Shown here in pieces: positions 7,028-15,072 of a stretch of DNA of 19,293 bases. The stretch's first letter is position 1; each line of letters opens with the position of its first letter. The notes beneath the pieces are model-generated. The model saw only the letters and a program-made list of their open reading frames with translations, was not told the DNA's origin and ran no database searches. The stretch spans positions 1-19,293 of the forward strand of contig CAMFNC010000020.1 in NCBI GenBank assembly GCA_945965245.1, read 5' to 3'. Source of the stretch: an uncultured Porphyromonas sp. (GTDB taxonomy: Bacteria > Bacteroidota > Bacteroidia > Bacteroidales > Porphyromonadaceae). Made by a program: the position numbers and the translations under genes.

Positions 7028-8044
7028 ATGAAAATCAGAGATATAGATTTGGGCTATCGCCCGGTGGCACTTGCTCCCATGGAAGACGTTACAGATGTAG
7101 CATTCCGCAGTCTGTGCAAGGAATTCGGAGCCGATATGGTTTACTCGGAGTTCCTGAGTGCGGACGCTCTAGTGCGCAACGTGGCCGGCACACTTGGCAA
7201 ACTGACCATTCTATCCGAAGAACGTCCCGTGGCCATCCAAATCTACGGACGCATCCCCGAAGCCTTGGTGGAGGCGGCGCAAATGGTGGAGCAAATAGCT
7301 CACCCCGATGTACTGGATTTAAATTTCGGTTGCCCGGTGAAACGTGTGGCCGGCAAAGGCGCCGGTAGCGGTATGCTGCGCAACATCCCTCTGATGCTCC
7401 AAATCACACGTGAGGTGGTGCAGGCCGTACATCTGCCCGTAACGGTGAAAACACGTCTAGGATGGGATGCCAACAGCATTATTATAGAAGAACTGGCCGA
7501 ACAACTTCAGGACTGTGGCGTCGAGGCTCTGACCATACATGGTCGCACACGTGCACAGATGTACACCGGCATGGCGGACTGGGAACCCATCCGCCAGGTA
7601 AAAAGTAATCCACGCATCCACATCCCCATCATTGGCAATGGCGATATTACCACACCTGAAGAGGCGCAAATGGCCTTTGACCGATATGGTGTGGATGGTA
7701 TCATGGTGGGGCGCGGCTCCATTGGTCAACCGTGGATTTTCGAGTCTATCAAACATTACCTCTGCACCGGCGAGAAACTGCCACCCAAAAGTGTAGATTT
7801 CTATATGAATACGCTGCTGCGGATGGTGGATAATAACATAGCCAAACTGGATGAGCGGCGAGGTATCCTGCACAGCCGCCGTCATATAGCGGCCTGTCCA
7901 CGCTTCAAAGGTATCCCGGATTTCAAATCTCTCCGCGTGGCCATGCTACGCGCCACCACACGCAACGAACTGATACCGCTAATGGAGCAGGCCGCCGACC
8001 GTTTACGCCGGGTAGAACAGGAGAATGGAGGGCTTACAGAATAA
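7028..8044 (+). CDS. dus: tRNA-dihydrouridine synthase (DusB/Nifr3-like)
   Basis: This FMN enzyme would use NADPH to reduce specific uridines to dihydrouridine in tRNA, in the cytoplasm. The 338-residue protein is a TIM barrel starting MKIRDIDLGYRPVALAPMEDVTD, with the family's APMxxVTD opening. The catalytic cysteine is Cys102 in LNFGCPVKRVAGKGAGSGML. Later come TVKTRLGWD, the HGRTRAQMYTG motif and the FMN-phosphate region IIGNGDI and GIMVGRGSIGQPW. I chose ATG 7028 because the frame upstream to 6977 overlaps the promoter box and has no family match. It lies divergent to nqrA and 46 bp before the DUF4369 gene. The subfamily (DusB) is likely but not certain. Confidence 0.93.
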   Translation: MKIRDIDLGYRPVALAPMEDVTDVAFRSLCKEFGADMVYSEFLSADALVRNVAGTLGKLTILSEERPVAIQIYGRIPEALVEAAQMVEQIAHPDVLDLNFGCPVKRVAGKGAGSGMLRNIPLMLQITREVVQAVHLPVTVKTRLGWDANSIIIEELAEQLQDCGVEALTIHGRTRAQMYTGMADWEPIRQVKSNPRIHIPIIGNGDITTPEEAQMAFDRYGVDGIMVGRGSIGQPWIFESIKHYLCTGEKLPPKSVDFYMNTLLRMVDNNIAKLDERRGILHSRRHIAACPRFKGIPDFKSLRVAMLRATTRNELIPLMEQAADRLRRVEQENGGLTE

Positions 8045-8090
8045 AATAGTACTCACATACGTTAAATAATCATAAAAGGTATAAATCAAT

Positions 8091-9242
8091 ATGATGGTAC
8101 GCAACAGATTTATAAGTCTTGCAGTCATGGCAGCAGCCACGCTGTGGTTGCTGGGCGCATGCGGCAATAAAGCCAAACAATTTGTGATAGAAGGCAATGT
8201 CACCGACGCCGAAGGCAGCATGCTCTATATGGAAGAAGTGGGCACGGGCAACGTGATTTCGCTGGACTCGGTGGAGCTGGATCATGAAGGGGCTTTCAGT
8301 TTCCGACACGATGGCACCTATTATCCCATGTTTTATCGCTTGCGTCTGAATGCAGAGGCAATCCCCTTTGCAGCCGATAGCAGCACACACTTGGTGCTCA
8401 AAGCTTCGGGGCGCAACTTTTTCACAGGCTATGAATTGCTGGAGTCTGATGCCGACAATCGCAAGATACGTGAGATAGCCCGCAAGCGATACCATACAGA
8501 TTGTCGTATAGACAGCTTGATTTCCCTTTATGGTTCAGACTTGATTTCCGCCGATTCGCTCACTTCGTCCATTGAGAATTTGGCACATCGATTTCGCACG
8601 GAAATGGTTCGTAACTATATCTATGTGGAACCCAAGAGTGCCGCATCGTACTTTGCCCTCTTTCAGAAAAAAGGCAATGTGATGTATTTCGACCAAGAAG
8701 ACAAGAACGACATGCGTGCTTTTGCTGCTGTGGCCACTGCGTACGACACCTATTATTCGATGGCTCCGTACACACCTTTTCTCAAAGATATTGCCCTCAA
8801 ATCCATTGCCACCACACGGCAGCGCGAAGCACTGAAACGTCATTTGAGCCGCTTGGACAGCATTGCCCCGGTAGCCTTCCCCGAAATCAAGCTCAAAGAT
8901 GCCAAGGGTAAAGAAATCAGTTTGACCGAAACAGCTGCTCTGCACCGCCGTGTGCTGCTATGCTTTACCGCTTATTCCGGCGAATGGTCGCCCCAGTTGG
9001 TGCGATTGATGCGCGATATGTATGACCGAAGAGCGCAGTATGACCTGCAAATCTTCGAAGTGTCGGAAGACAGCGACCCCTACTACTGGCGCAATGCTTC
9101 GCGCACGTTGCCCTGGATTTGTGTATTCGATGAAACCCAAACCTATGTAAAAAGTTATAATTTGGCACAAATGCCTGCATTTTTTCTGATAAAAGACGGC
9201 GAACTGCACGCTCTCAACTCCCCACAGGAGGCTTTGCTGTAA
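8091..9242 (+). CDS. DUF4369 lipoprotein with cysteine-less thioredoxin-like C-terminus
   Basis: Predicted periplasm-facing lipoprotein of unknown function, 383 residues. A signal peptide ends in the lipobox LGAC with Cys24 as the lipidated residue. Residues about 30-110 (FVIEGNVTDAEGSMLYMEEV, then ISLDSVELDHEGAFSFRH) match the N-terminal DUF4369 beta-domain often fused to TlpA/AhpC-type thioredoxins in Bacteroidota. Residues about 260-375 resemble a thioredoxin fold: VLLCFTAYSGEWSPQLVRLM where active members have WCxxC, and MPAFFLI with the likely cis-proline at 362. Both active-site cysteines are absent (SGEWS at 296-300), so thiol-disulfide activity is unlikely. ATG 8091 is followed directly by a second ATG at 8094; either could be used. 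It precedes a promoter and so may be monocistronic or the tail of a dus unit. Confidence 0.75.
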   Translation: MMVRNRFISLAVMAAATLWLLGACGNKAKQFVIEGNVTDAEGSMLYMEEVGTGNVISLDSVELDHEGAFSFRHDGTYYPMFYRLRLNAEAIPFAADSSTHLVLKASGRNFFTGYELLESDADNRKIREIARKRYHTDCRIDSLISLYGSDLISADSLTSSIENLAHRFRTEMVRNYIYVEPKSAASYFALFQKKGNVMYFDQEDKNDMRAFAAVATAYDTYYSMAPYTPFLKDIALKSIATTRQREALKRHLSRLDSIAPVAFPEIKLKDAKGKEISLTETAALHRRVLLCFTAYSGEWSPQLVRLMRDMYDRRAQYDLQIFEVSEDSDPYYWRNASRTLPWICVFDETQTYVKSYNLAQMPAFFLIKDGELHALNSPQEALL

Positions 9243-9264
9243 GCCTCGACCCCTCGGCAATACG

Positions 9265-9283
9265 CAAAGATTTCATATCTTTG
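9265..9283 (+). promoter_or_regulatory. Promoter -7 box within an inverted repeat, upstream of the glycogen-synthase-like gene
   Basis: TATCTTTG (9276-9283) matches TAnnTTTG exactly and lies 25 bp before the ATG at 9309. It is also the right arm of an inverted repeat: CAAAGAT (9265-9271), spacer TTCAT, ATCTTTG (9277-9283). No clear -33 element is present at the usual spacing. The repeat may be an operator over the promoter or simply a coincidence in AT-rich DNA. Confidence 0.45.
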
Positions 9284-9308
9284 TAATTAAGAGTAATTTA
9301 GTGTAAGA

Positions 9309-10118
9309 ATGGATTCTAAACGCGTTTTGTATATTTCGCAGGAAATATACCCTTATCTGCCCGACACCGAAATATCGAAAGTGTCGCGTGAATTGCCACA
9401 GGCTGTACAAGAGTTGGGAAACGAAGTACGCATATTTATGCCTCGATACGGGATCGTGAACGAACGGAGAAACCAACTCCATGAGGTTATCCGTTTATCG
9501 GGTATCAATATGATTATCAATGATAACGACCATCCACTGATTATCAAGGTAGCGTCCATCCAACAGGCTCGGATGCAAATATATTTTATTGACAACGATG
9601 ATTTCTTTAAGCGCAAAACCATGTTCAAGGTGGATGCCAAACGTGCCAACGACAATGACGAGCGTGCCATCTTCTTTGTGCGAGGAGCTTTGGAAACCAT
9701 CAAAAAGCTGCGTTGGATACCCGATGTGATTCACTGCCACGGATGGTTTACATCTCTGGCGGCACTTTACCTGAAAAAGTTTTATCACGATGACCCTGTA
9801 TTCAACAAAGCCAAGGTGGTATGCTCCTTATACAATGAACCGGACAACGAATTGATTCCCGAAACTTTGTTTGAGAAACTTCGCTTCGACCACATGACCG
9901 ACGAAGATGTGGCTTTCATGAACGGCTCCACCGATTTGGATGCACTGAGCAAACTGGCCATACATTATGCCGATGGTATAATCTGTGGCAGTGAGCAAAT
10001 TAAGAAAGAATGGACAGACTATGCAGAGCTGTGCAGCAAACCCATCTTGGCCTATCCAGGCAGAGAAGAAGGCTATGCCGAGTTATATAACAACTTCTAT
10101 AACGAAATTCTGAAATGA
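9309..10118 (+). CDS. Glycogen/starch synthase-like protein, GT5 N-terminal domain only
   Basis: The 269-residue protein matches the N-terminal Rossmann domain of GT5 glycogen synthases but stops before the C-terminal GT1-type domain that completes the active site (full enzymes have about 475-550 residues). The family skeleton is clear: VLYISQEIYPY, LPQAVQELGNEVRIFMPRYG, FFVRGALETIKKLRWIPDVIHCHGWFTSLAALYLK and HYADGIICGSE. The ADP-glucose-binding KTGGL motif is replaced by PDTEI at about residues 18-22, and the usual HDW reads HGW at 144-146. Ordinary glycogen synthase activity is therefore doubtful. Short proteins of this type recur in Bacteroidales, so it is probably an intact specialised family and not a truncation; no remnant of the second domain follows, because the next gene overlaps its stop by 4 bp (ATGA). 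Confidence 0.8.
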   Translation: MDSKRVLYISQEIYPYLPDTEISKVSRELPQAVQELGNEVRIFMPRYGIVNERRNQLHEVIRLSGINMIINDNDHPLIIKVASIQQARMQIYFIDNDDFFKRKTMFKVDAKRANDNDERAIFFVRGALETIKKLRWIPDVIHCHGWFTSLAALYLKKFYHDDPVFNKAKVVCSLYNEPDNELIPETLFEKLRFDHMTDEDVAFMNGSTDLDALSKLAIHYADGIICGSEQIKKEWTDYAELCSKPILAYPGREEGYAELYNNFYNEILK

Positions 10119-11536
10119 AATATCCTCAGCTCAAGCTGTGTATGATAGCTCTGTGCGCCGCCATCATGATGGTGGGCTGCAGCGATAACTTGTCGGGAGT
10201 GGGCGAAAGCATCCAACCCGACGCAGATAAAGTAAAAGCTCGTACCGACTCCATCTCGGTAAACTTCAGCACCATAGGCACCCCCACCGTATACAGCAAT
10301 ACGCTGGTTACGTTATTGGGTGAAATCAACGACTTGACGTATGGCAACTTCAAAGCCTCGTTTATCAATAAACTACGCCATGCCAGAGGTTTCAAGTTTG
10401 CCCACGAGCCTATCGATAAAAAAATAGACTCTGTGAGATTGCGTATCAATTATTCGCGATGGGCGGGAGACTCCACCGCATTGCTCAAGGCGGCCGTATA
10501 TAAATTGGATAAACCGGTGACAAGCAACTCCTATTCGCAGCAGGATCTGTCGGACTTTATCAGCGAAAAGAACTTTCTGGGTACGATGCCGTATAGCGCA
10601 GCCACCGGTAAAATCAATTCGAATCAAAACGTTCGCTATGTAGATGTTCCCATCAATAAAGAGCTGGGTCAGAAGATTTACAACTTGTCGGTAGCTTCGC
10701 CTGCCAGCTTCAACACACAGGAGGCTTTCGAGCGTGATGTATTGCAGGGGTTATTGGTAACCACCTCCACCGGTAGCGGCAACGTGCTCAGTGTATATGG
10801 TGTGGAGCTTTGGGTCTATTACTCTTACGAAGGCATGACTGTAGATAAGGATGGTAAGCCCACCAAAGGCAAACTGTCTGCGGCAGAGATATTCGTAAAC
10901 ACCAAAGAGCAAATCATGGTAAACGGATTTGACAATTCGGATGTGAGTCACTTGCTGGAGCCTGACGATAAATTCGCTTACATAAAGTCGCCTGCCGGTG
11001 TGGTAACCAAGGTTACCATTAGCAAAGAAGAACTCCAAAAGGCTTTCGACCGCCGTGGTCAATACAATCTGCAACGCGATCAAGTGATCAACGAAGCGCA
11101 GTTCAAAGTCAATGCCGATCAACCCGATTTCCAGAAAACCGGATTGATACCGCCTCCCTATCTATTGATGGTGGCAGCAGACTCTGCCAAGATTTATTTT
11201 GAAAAGAACTATACCGAGCTTCAGAAGCCGGAAGATTCATTCCTCTCATCACAATACAGCATTGTGAGCAGGCACTATAACTTCAGCAACATTTCTCCGC
11301 TCATTCAAAAACACATCCAGAAGCATGGTAAATATCAATCCGATGGATCCATCGTGGTGGACAAAGATCTGGAAGCGCTTTTGGTACCCGTACAGCGTCT
11401 TTCCTCACGTGACCAGAATGTGGGTGGCGAGAAAACCACAGAGTTGAATAACTATCTTTTTCCCTCGGCGGTAAAACTGCAAACCACGGGGGCAAACCGA
11501 AGGATAGGTATCATCAGTACACAATTCGTTAATTAA
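10115..11536 (+). CDS. DUF4270 lipoprotein
   Basis: Predicted envelope lipoprotein of unknown function, 473 residues. The signal peptide ends at the lipobox MVGC with Cys22 lipidated, followed by SDNLSGVGESIQPDADKV, the usual DUF4270 N-terminus. The body looks beta-rich, with LLGEINDLTYGNFKASFINKL and a later DSVRLRINYSRWAGDSTALLKAAVYKL segment typical of the family. The ATG overlaps the stop of the glycogen-synthase-like gene (ATGA), so the two are probably translated in a coupled way and may act together. I know of no biochemical role for the family that can be read from this sequence. The 72 bp after it show no convincing terminator. Confidence 0.85.
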   Translation: MKYPQLKLCMIALCAAIMMVGCSDNLSGVGESIQPDADKVKARTDSISVNFSTIGTPTVYSNTLVTLLGEINDLTYGNFKASFINKLRHARGFKFAHEPIDKKIDSVRLRINYSRWAGDSTALLKAAVYKLDKPVTSNSYSQQDLSDFISEKNFLGTMPYSAATGKINSNQNVRYVDVPINKELGQKIYNLSVASPASFNTQEAFERDVLQGLLVTTSTGSGNVLSVYGVELWVYYSYEGMTVDKDGKPTKGKLSAAEIFVNTKEQIMVNGFDNSDVSHLLEPDDKFAYIKSPAGVVTKVTISKEELQKAFDRRGQYNLQRDQVINEAQFKVNADQPDFQKTGLIPPPYLLMVAADSAKIYFEKNYTELQKPEDSFLSSQYSIVSRHYNFSNISPLIQKHIQKHGKYQSDGSIVVDKDLEALLVPVQRLSSRDQNVGGEKTTELNNYLFPSAVKLQTTGANRRIGIISTQFVN

Positions 11537-11609
11537 TTTATTTCATTAAGATGCACGCCCTTTATTCTCTATGGAGGAGAGGGGGAATGTTGATAAAAAC
11601 TAAACGACT

Positions 11610-12866
11610 ATGAAACACCTGAAAGGAAGGCTGATTGTAATGAATTTCCTCCAGTTCTTTATCTGGGGTTCATGGCTGATCTCTTTGGGGCGATATTGTG
11701 GCAATGTGATGCACTTCGATGGGCTGCAAATCGGTAATTTGTTCGGCACCATGGGGATTGCCTCCATTTTTATGCCCGGTCTGATGGGCATTGTGGCAGA
11801 TAAACGGATTAATGCGGAGCGATTGCTTAGCATCCTGCATCTGCTGAGCGCCATCGCTTTGATTTATGTGGCCTCTATTATCCCCACTCCCGATGGAGCC
11901 AATTATTGGCAGTTCTATGCCGGCGTGCTGATGATGTCGGTGTTCTATATGCCCACCATCTCGCTAACCAATGCTATTGCCTATTCTTCGTTGGCCAAGG
12001 CGAACATGGATATTGTAAAGAACTTTCCCCCGATTCGTGTATGGGGCACGGTGGGTTTTATAATTGCCATGTGGTTGGTAAATATGACCAAATCCATGGA
12101 TTCGAATATGCAACTCTATATTGCCACGGTTGCTTCGGTGGTTCTGGCTGTTTACGCACTCAGTCTGCCCAAATGTCCGCCCACCCCCAAAAGTATGCGC
12201 AAAAACAGTTCATTACTTTCGGCTTTGGGATTGGACGCCTTTGTGCTGTTTAAGGATAAGAAGATGGCTATCTTTTTCATTTTTTCAGTGCTCTTAGGTG
12301 CAGCCTTACAGGTGACCAATACATATGGCAATATGTTTTTGGATAGCTTCAGCGGCACGTTCCCCGATAGCTTTGCAGTAAAGTATCCTAACATTCTCCT
12401 TTCGCTTTCGCAAATTTCGGAAACGCTCTTTATCCTTGCCATTCCTTTCTTCATGAAGAGATTCGGCATTAAGCGCGTTATGCTGATGAGTTTGGTGGCA
12501 TGGGTATTCCGTTTCGGTTTCTTCGTGGTGGGCGACCCGGGTATGCCGGGTGTAATCTTCCTGACCCTCTCGATGATTGTATATGGTATGGCTTTCGATT
12601 TTTTCAATATATCGGGCTCGATGTTTGTGGATCGTGAAGCCGACCCCTCTATGCGTGCCGGAGCACAGGGTTTGTTTATGATTATGACCAACGGTTTGGG
12701 TGCCATCATCGGCGGTTTTGCCAGTGGCTCTGTAATCAAAGCACTTACCGGTGCAGATGGAATTGTGAATTGGCAGATGGCATGGGGCGTTTTTGCCGTT
12801 TATGCCTTGGTGGTAAGCATATTGTTTGCAATGCTTTTCCACTATAAAGAGAATGATGCAAATTGA
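11610..12866 (+). CDS. Nucleoside:H+ symporter-type MFS permease (NupG/XapB family)
   Basis: The 418-residue protein is an inner-membrane transporter with about twelve hydrophobic helices, probably importing nucleosides with protons. The N-terminus MKHLKGRLIVMNFLQFFIWGSWLISLGRY, the GLQIGNLFGTMGIASIFMPGLMGIVADKRINAERLL loop and FNISGSMFVDREADPSMRAGAQGLFMIMTNGLGAIIG match the nucleoside-specific NHS branch of the major facilitator superfamily. The substrate is inferred from family only. It lies 73 bp after the DUF4270 gene and 24 bp before the coaX start, so it is likely cotranscribed with coaX. No -7 box match was seen in the upstream gap. Confidence 0.88.
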   Translation: MKHLKGRLIVMNFLQFFIWGSWLISLGRYCGNVMHFDGLQIGNLFGTMGIASIFMPGLMGIVADKRINAERLLSILHLLSAIALIYVASIIPTPDGANYWQFYAGVLMMSVFYMPTISLTNAIAYSSLAKANMDIVKNFPPIRVWGTVGFIIAMWLVNMTKSMDSNMQLYIATVASVVLAVYALSLPKCPPTPKSMRKNSSLLSALGLDAFVLFKDKKMAIFFIFSVLLGAALQVTNTYGNMFLDSFSGTFPDSFAVKYPNILLSLSQISETLFILAIPFFMKRFGIKRVMLMSLVAWVFRFGFFVVGDPGMPGVIFLTLSMIVYGMAFDFFNISGSMFVDREADPSMRAGAQGLFMIMTNGLGAIIGGFASGSVIKALTGADGIVNWQMAWGVFAVYALVVSILFAMLFHYKENDAN

Positions 12867-12890
12867 TGTTTGCGCACATTATATCCATCG

Positions 12891-13625
12891 GTGAATTTAG
12901 TAATAGACCAAGGAAACAGTGTTTGCAAAGTTGCCTTCTTTGAGGAAGACAAGATGCAAAAGGCATATGTTTTGCCTCATTTTCGCGCTGCCTCGGCAGT
13001 GCATATACTAGAGCGTCACCCGCAAATCGACCAATGTATTTACTGCTCGGTGGCCGGTGATGACGAAGAGCTACTCCAAGCCATCCGAAGTCGGGTGGAT
13101 TTGATGGTGGTGAGCGGTCGCACATCGGCTCCTATCGAAGTGATATATGATAGAGACCTTTTGGGAGGTGACCGTTTGGCGGCTGCGGTGGGTGCCCACT
13201 GTCTGGCTCCCGAAGGCACAGAAATATTGGTTGTGGATAGCGGTACAGCCGTAACCTACGAGCGCATCAATGCTGCCGGAGTATATATTGGTGGCAATAT
13301 ATCACCGGGCTTGCAGGCCCGCTTCAGAGCTTTGCACGAATTTACGGGCAAATTGCCGTGGCTGCGAAGACCATTGGAAGGAAAGTGGGATGAACTGTTT
13401 GGTCATAATACTCAGGATGCCATTCGGGCTGGTGTTTTGCGTGGCTTCTTATATGAGATAGATGGCTATATCAGCGAATTGAAACAGCAATATCCCGATA
13501 TATGGGTTTTCTTGGCCGGAGGTGACTCCTTCTACTTGGAAAGCCGTCTGAAAAATAAAACCATAGCTCTGCGGGACTTAGTCGTGATAGGGCTGAATAG
13601 ATTATTAGAATACAATAAAAGATGA
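12891..13625 (+). CDS. coaX: Type III pantothenate kinase
   Basis: CoaX phosphorylates pantothenate, the first step of coenzyme A synthesis, in the cytoplasm. The 244-residue protein has the family motifs: phosphate motif DQGNS (6-10), GGDRLAAAVGA (92-102), DSGTAVTYE (116-124) and GGNISPGLQ (134-142). The start is the GTG at 12891, giving MNLVIDQGNS, the usual position of the first motif only a few residues from the N-terminus. A TTG at 12870 would add seven residues without similarity. Length fits the family (about 240-260). It sits 24 bp after the permease gene and its stop overlaps the next start by 4 bp (ATGA). Confidence 0.93.
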   Translation: MNLVIDQGNSVCKVAFFEEDKMQKAYVLPHFRAASAVHILERHPQIDQCIYCSVAGDDEELLQAIRSRVDLMVVSGRTSAPIEVIYDRDLLGGDRLAAAVGAHCLAPEGTEILVVDSGTAVTYERINAAGVYIGGNISPGLQARFRALHEFTGKLPWLRRPLEGKWDELFGHNTQDAIRAGVLRGFLYEIDGYISELKQQYPDIWVFLAGGDSFYLESRLKNKTIALRDLVVIGLNRLLEYNKR

Positions 13626-14947
13626 AGAACCATAGACATCCAGTGAGTCGTCTGATAATGAATGGACGACATTGGGCAGCTTTTGTGGCTGCGTTTTTCC
13701 TGCTTGGTCATTACGGACTTCAGGCTCAAAGTAATAGTACCGAGTCGCCATATACCCGATTTGGAATAGGTAATTTGGGAGAGCGTACCTCTACGGCTTC
13801 CAGAGCCATGGGAGGTATCGGTATAGGTCTGAGAACGTCCAACATCATTAACCCTAAGAATCCGGCATCATATGCCGCCGTGGATTCGCTTACATTCTTG
13901 TTTGACTTCGGCACATCTATCGGAATGACTTGGTATCGCGATGCTAATGCCACCAGCCGTCGCACCTTGGGAAATCTGGAGCACATCACCATGCTCTTCC
14001 CCATGAGTAAATACGTGTCGTTTAGTGCAGGTTTGCTACCTTTTGCACAGGGTGGTTACCAGTTCGGACGTATGGAGAGTATGGGCGGAGAGTCGGACGC
14101 AGAGTTTCTCCGCTATTATACCGGTAAAGGCAATGTGAACGAAATTTATGTTGGTCTTTCCGTGGAACCGATTCACGATTTTTCGATAGGAGCCAATGTG
14201 TCTTATCTTTTTGGCAACATCACTCATTTTCGTCATGTTCGTTTCACTACACCTGCTCCGAATAACCCCAGTTTTTTGGATCGGTTGGCACTTCAGGGTA
14301 TGCGTTTCGATGTGGGAGCGCAATGGCACATCCCGATGCAGGACAAAAAACATGCACTGACCATCGGAGCCATTTACAGTCCTTCCATAAATCTGCAATC
14401 CAACCTTATCCGCACCAATACGATCGCGGGAGGTTCCGGTCTGACCACGATAACCCGCTTGGATACAATATCTGCCAAGAATGCCTATTCTCTGCCTCAT
14501 AGTTTTGGTTTGGGACTCACATTTGAAGCCACGAACAAATGGTTACTGGGAGTTGACGTGGACTATTCGCTCTGGAAAAATGCCAAATTCTTCGAATCCC
14601 ACAGTCAAATGAACAACAAATGGCATGTATCCGTGGGCGGGCAGTTCGTACCGGACGAAACACAACGTTCGTTTTGGCAACGCACGGCTTTCCGTGCCGG
14701 TTTACATGCCGAAAATTCCTATATGAACGTACCCACATCGGATGGCGCATATCATGGTTATCAGAAGCTGGGAGCTTCCGTGGGAATGGGGATGCCGGCG
14801 TTTGATTACCGCTCTCGCTTGAATGTGGGATTGGAATATGGTCTTACTTTGCCCGGAGCAAAAGGCATGATTACCGAACACAGCATTATCCTGCACGTGG
14901 GACTCTCTTTTAATGAAGGATGGTTCCGAAAAATGCGCATTGAATAA
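13622..14947 (+). CDS. Outer-membrane beta-barrel protein, function unknown
   Basis: The 441-residue protein has a signal peptide (hydrophobic core about residues 18-29, probable cleavage after LQA at residue 35). The mature part begins SNSTESPYTRFGIGNLGERTSTASRAMGG and holds many amphipathic strands, such as FGLGLTFEATNKWLLGVDVDYSLW, ending in ILHVGLSFNEGWFRKMRIE. This pattern fits the porin/FadL-like beta-barrels common in Bacteroidota; I do not recognise a named member. The ATG at 13622 overlaps the coaX stop. An internal ATG at 13658 would give a more typical 23-residue signal peptide and cannot be ruled out. A ligand or assembly role cannot be read from the sequence. Confidence 0.75.
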   Translation: MKNHRHPVSRLIMNGRHWAAFVAAFFLLGHYGLQAQSNSTESPYTRFGIGNLGERTSTASRAMGGIGIGLRTSNIINPKNPASYAAVDSLTFLFDFGTSIGMTWYRDANATSRRTLGNLEHITMLFPMSKYVSFSAGLLPFAQGGYQFGRMESMGGESDAEFLRYYTGKGNVNEIYVGLSVEPIHDFSIGANVSYLFGNITHFRHVRFTTPAPNNPSFLDRLALQGMRFDVGAQWHIPMQDKKHALTIGAIYSPSINLQSNLIRTNTIAGGSGLTTITRLDTISAKNAYSLPHSFGLGLTFEATNKWLLGVDVDYSLWKNAKFFESHSQMNNKWHVSVGGQFVPDETQRSFWQRTAFRAGLHAENSYMNVPTSDGAYHGYQKLGASVGMGMPAFDYRSRLNVGLEYGLTLPGAKGMITEHSIILHVGLSFNEGWFRKMRIE

Positions 14948-14975
14948 ACAATTAATACTTTTTTACCTCTAAATA

Positions 14976-15006
14976 CTGTAACAAAGCCAAATAAAAGGTA
15001 CTTTTG
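14976..15006 (+). promoter_or_regulatory. Bacteroidota-type promoter for the TPR gene
   Basis: TACTTTTG (14999-15006) matches TAnnTTTG exactly. CTG (14976-14978), 20 nt upstream, is one base off the TTG of the -33 element. Transcription from about 15013 would give a 60-nt AT-rich leader before the ATG at 15073. Confidence 0.55.
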
Positions 15007-15072
15007 TGATGCCTATAAGAAAAGATGGCTTTAGAAAACATTTTTTAATAATTAACGATATCACAAACTACG

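Noticed and set aside
9309..10118. Glycogen-synthase-like gene as a truncated pseudogene
   Set aside because: The frame is intact, the next gene begins at its stop, no remnant of the second domain follows, and short proteins of this type are familiar in Bacteroidales.
11537..11609. Terminator between the DUF4270 gene and the permease gene
   Set aside because: Only short weak pairings around the CTCT...AGAG bases are possible and no T-run follows.
12152..12739. 195-codon open frame on the minus strand inside the permease gene
   Set aside because: It lies fully antisense to a well-supported MFS gene, has no recognisable family and shows composition expected from a shadow frame.
12870..12890. 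TTG start for coaX
   Set aside because: It adds seven residues before the conserved MNLVIDQGN start; GTG 12891 fits the family better.
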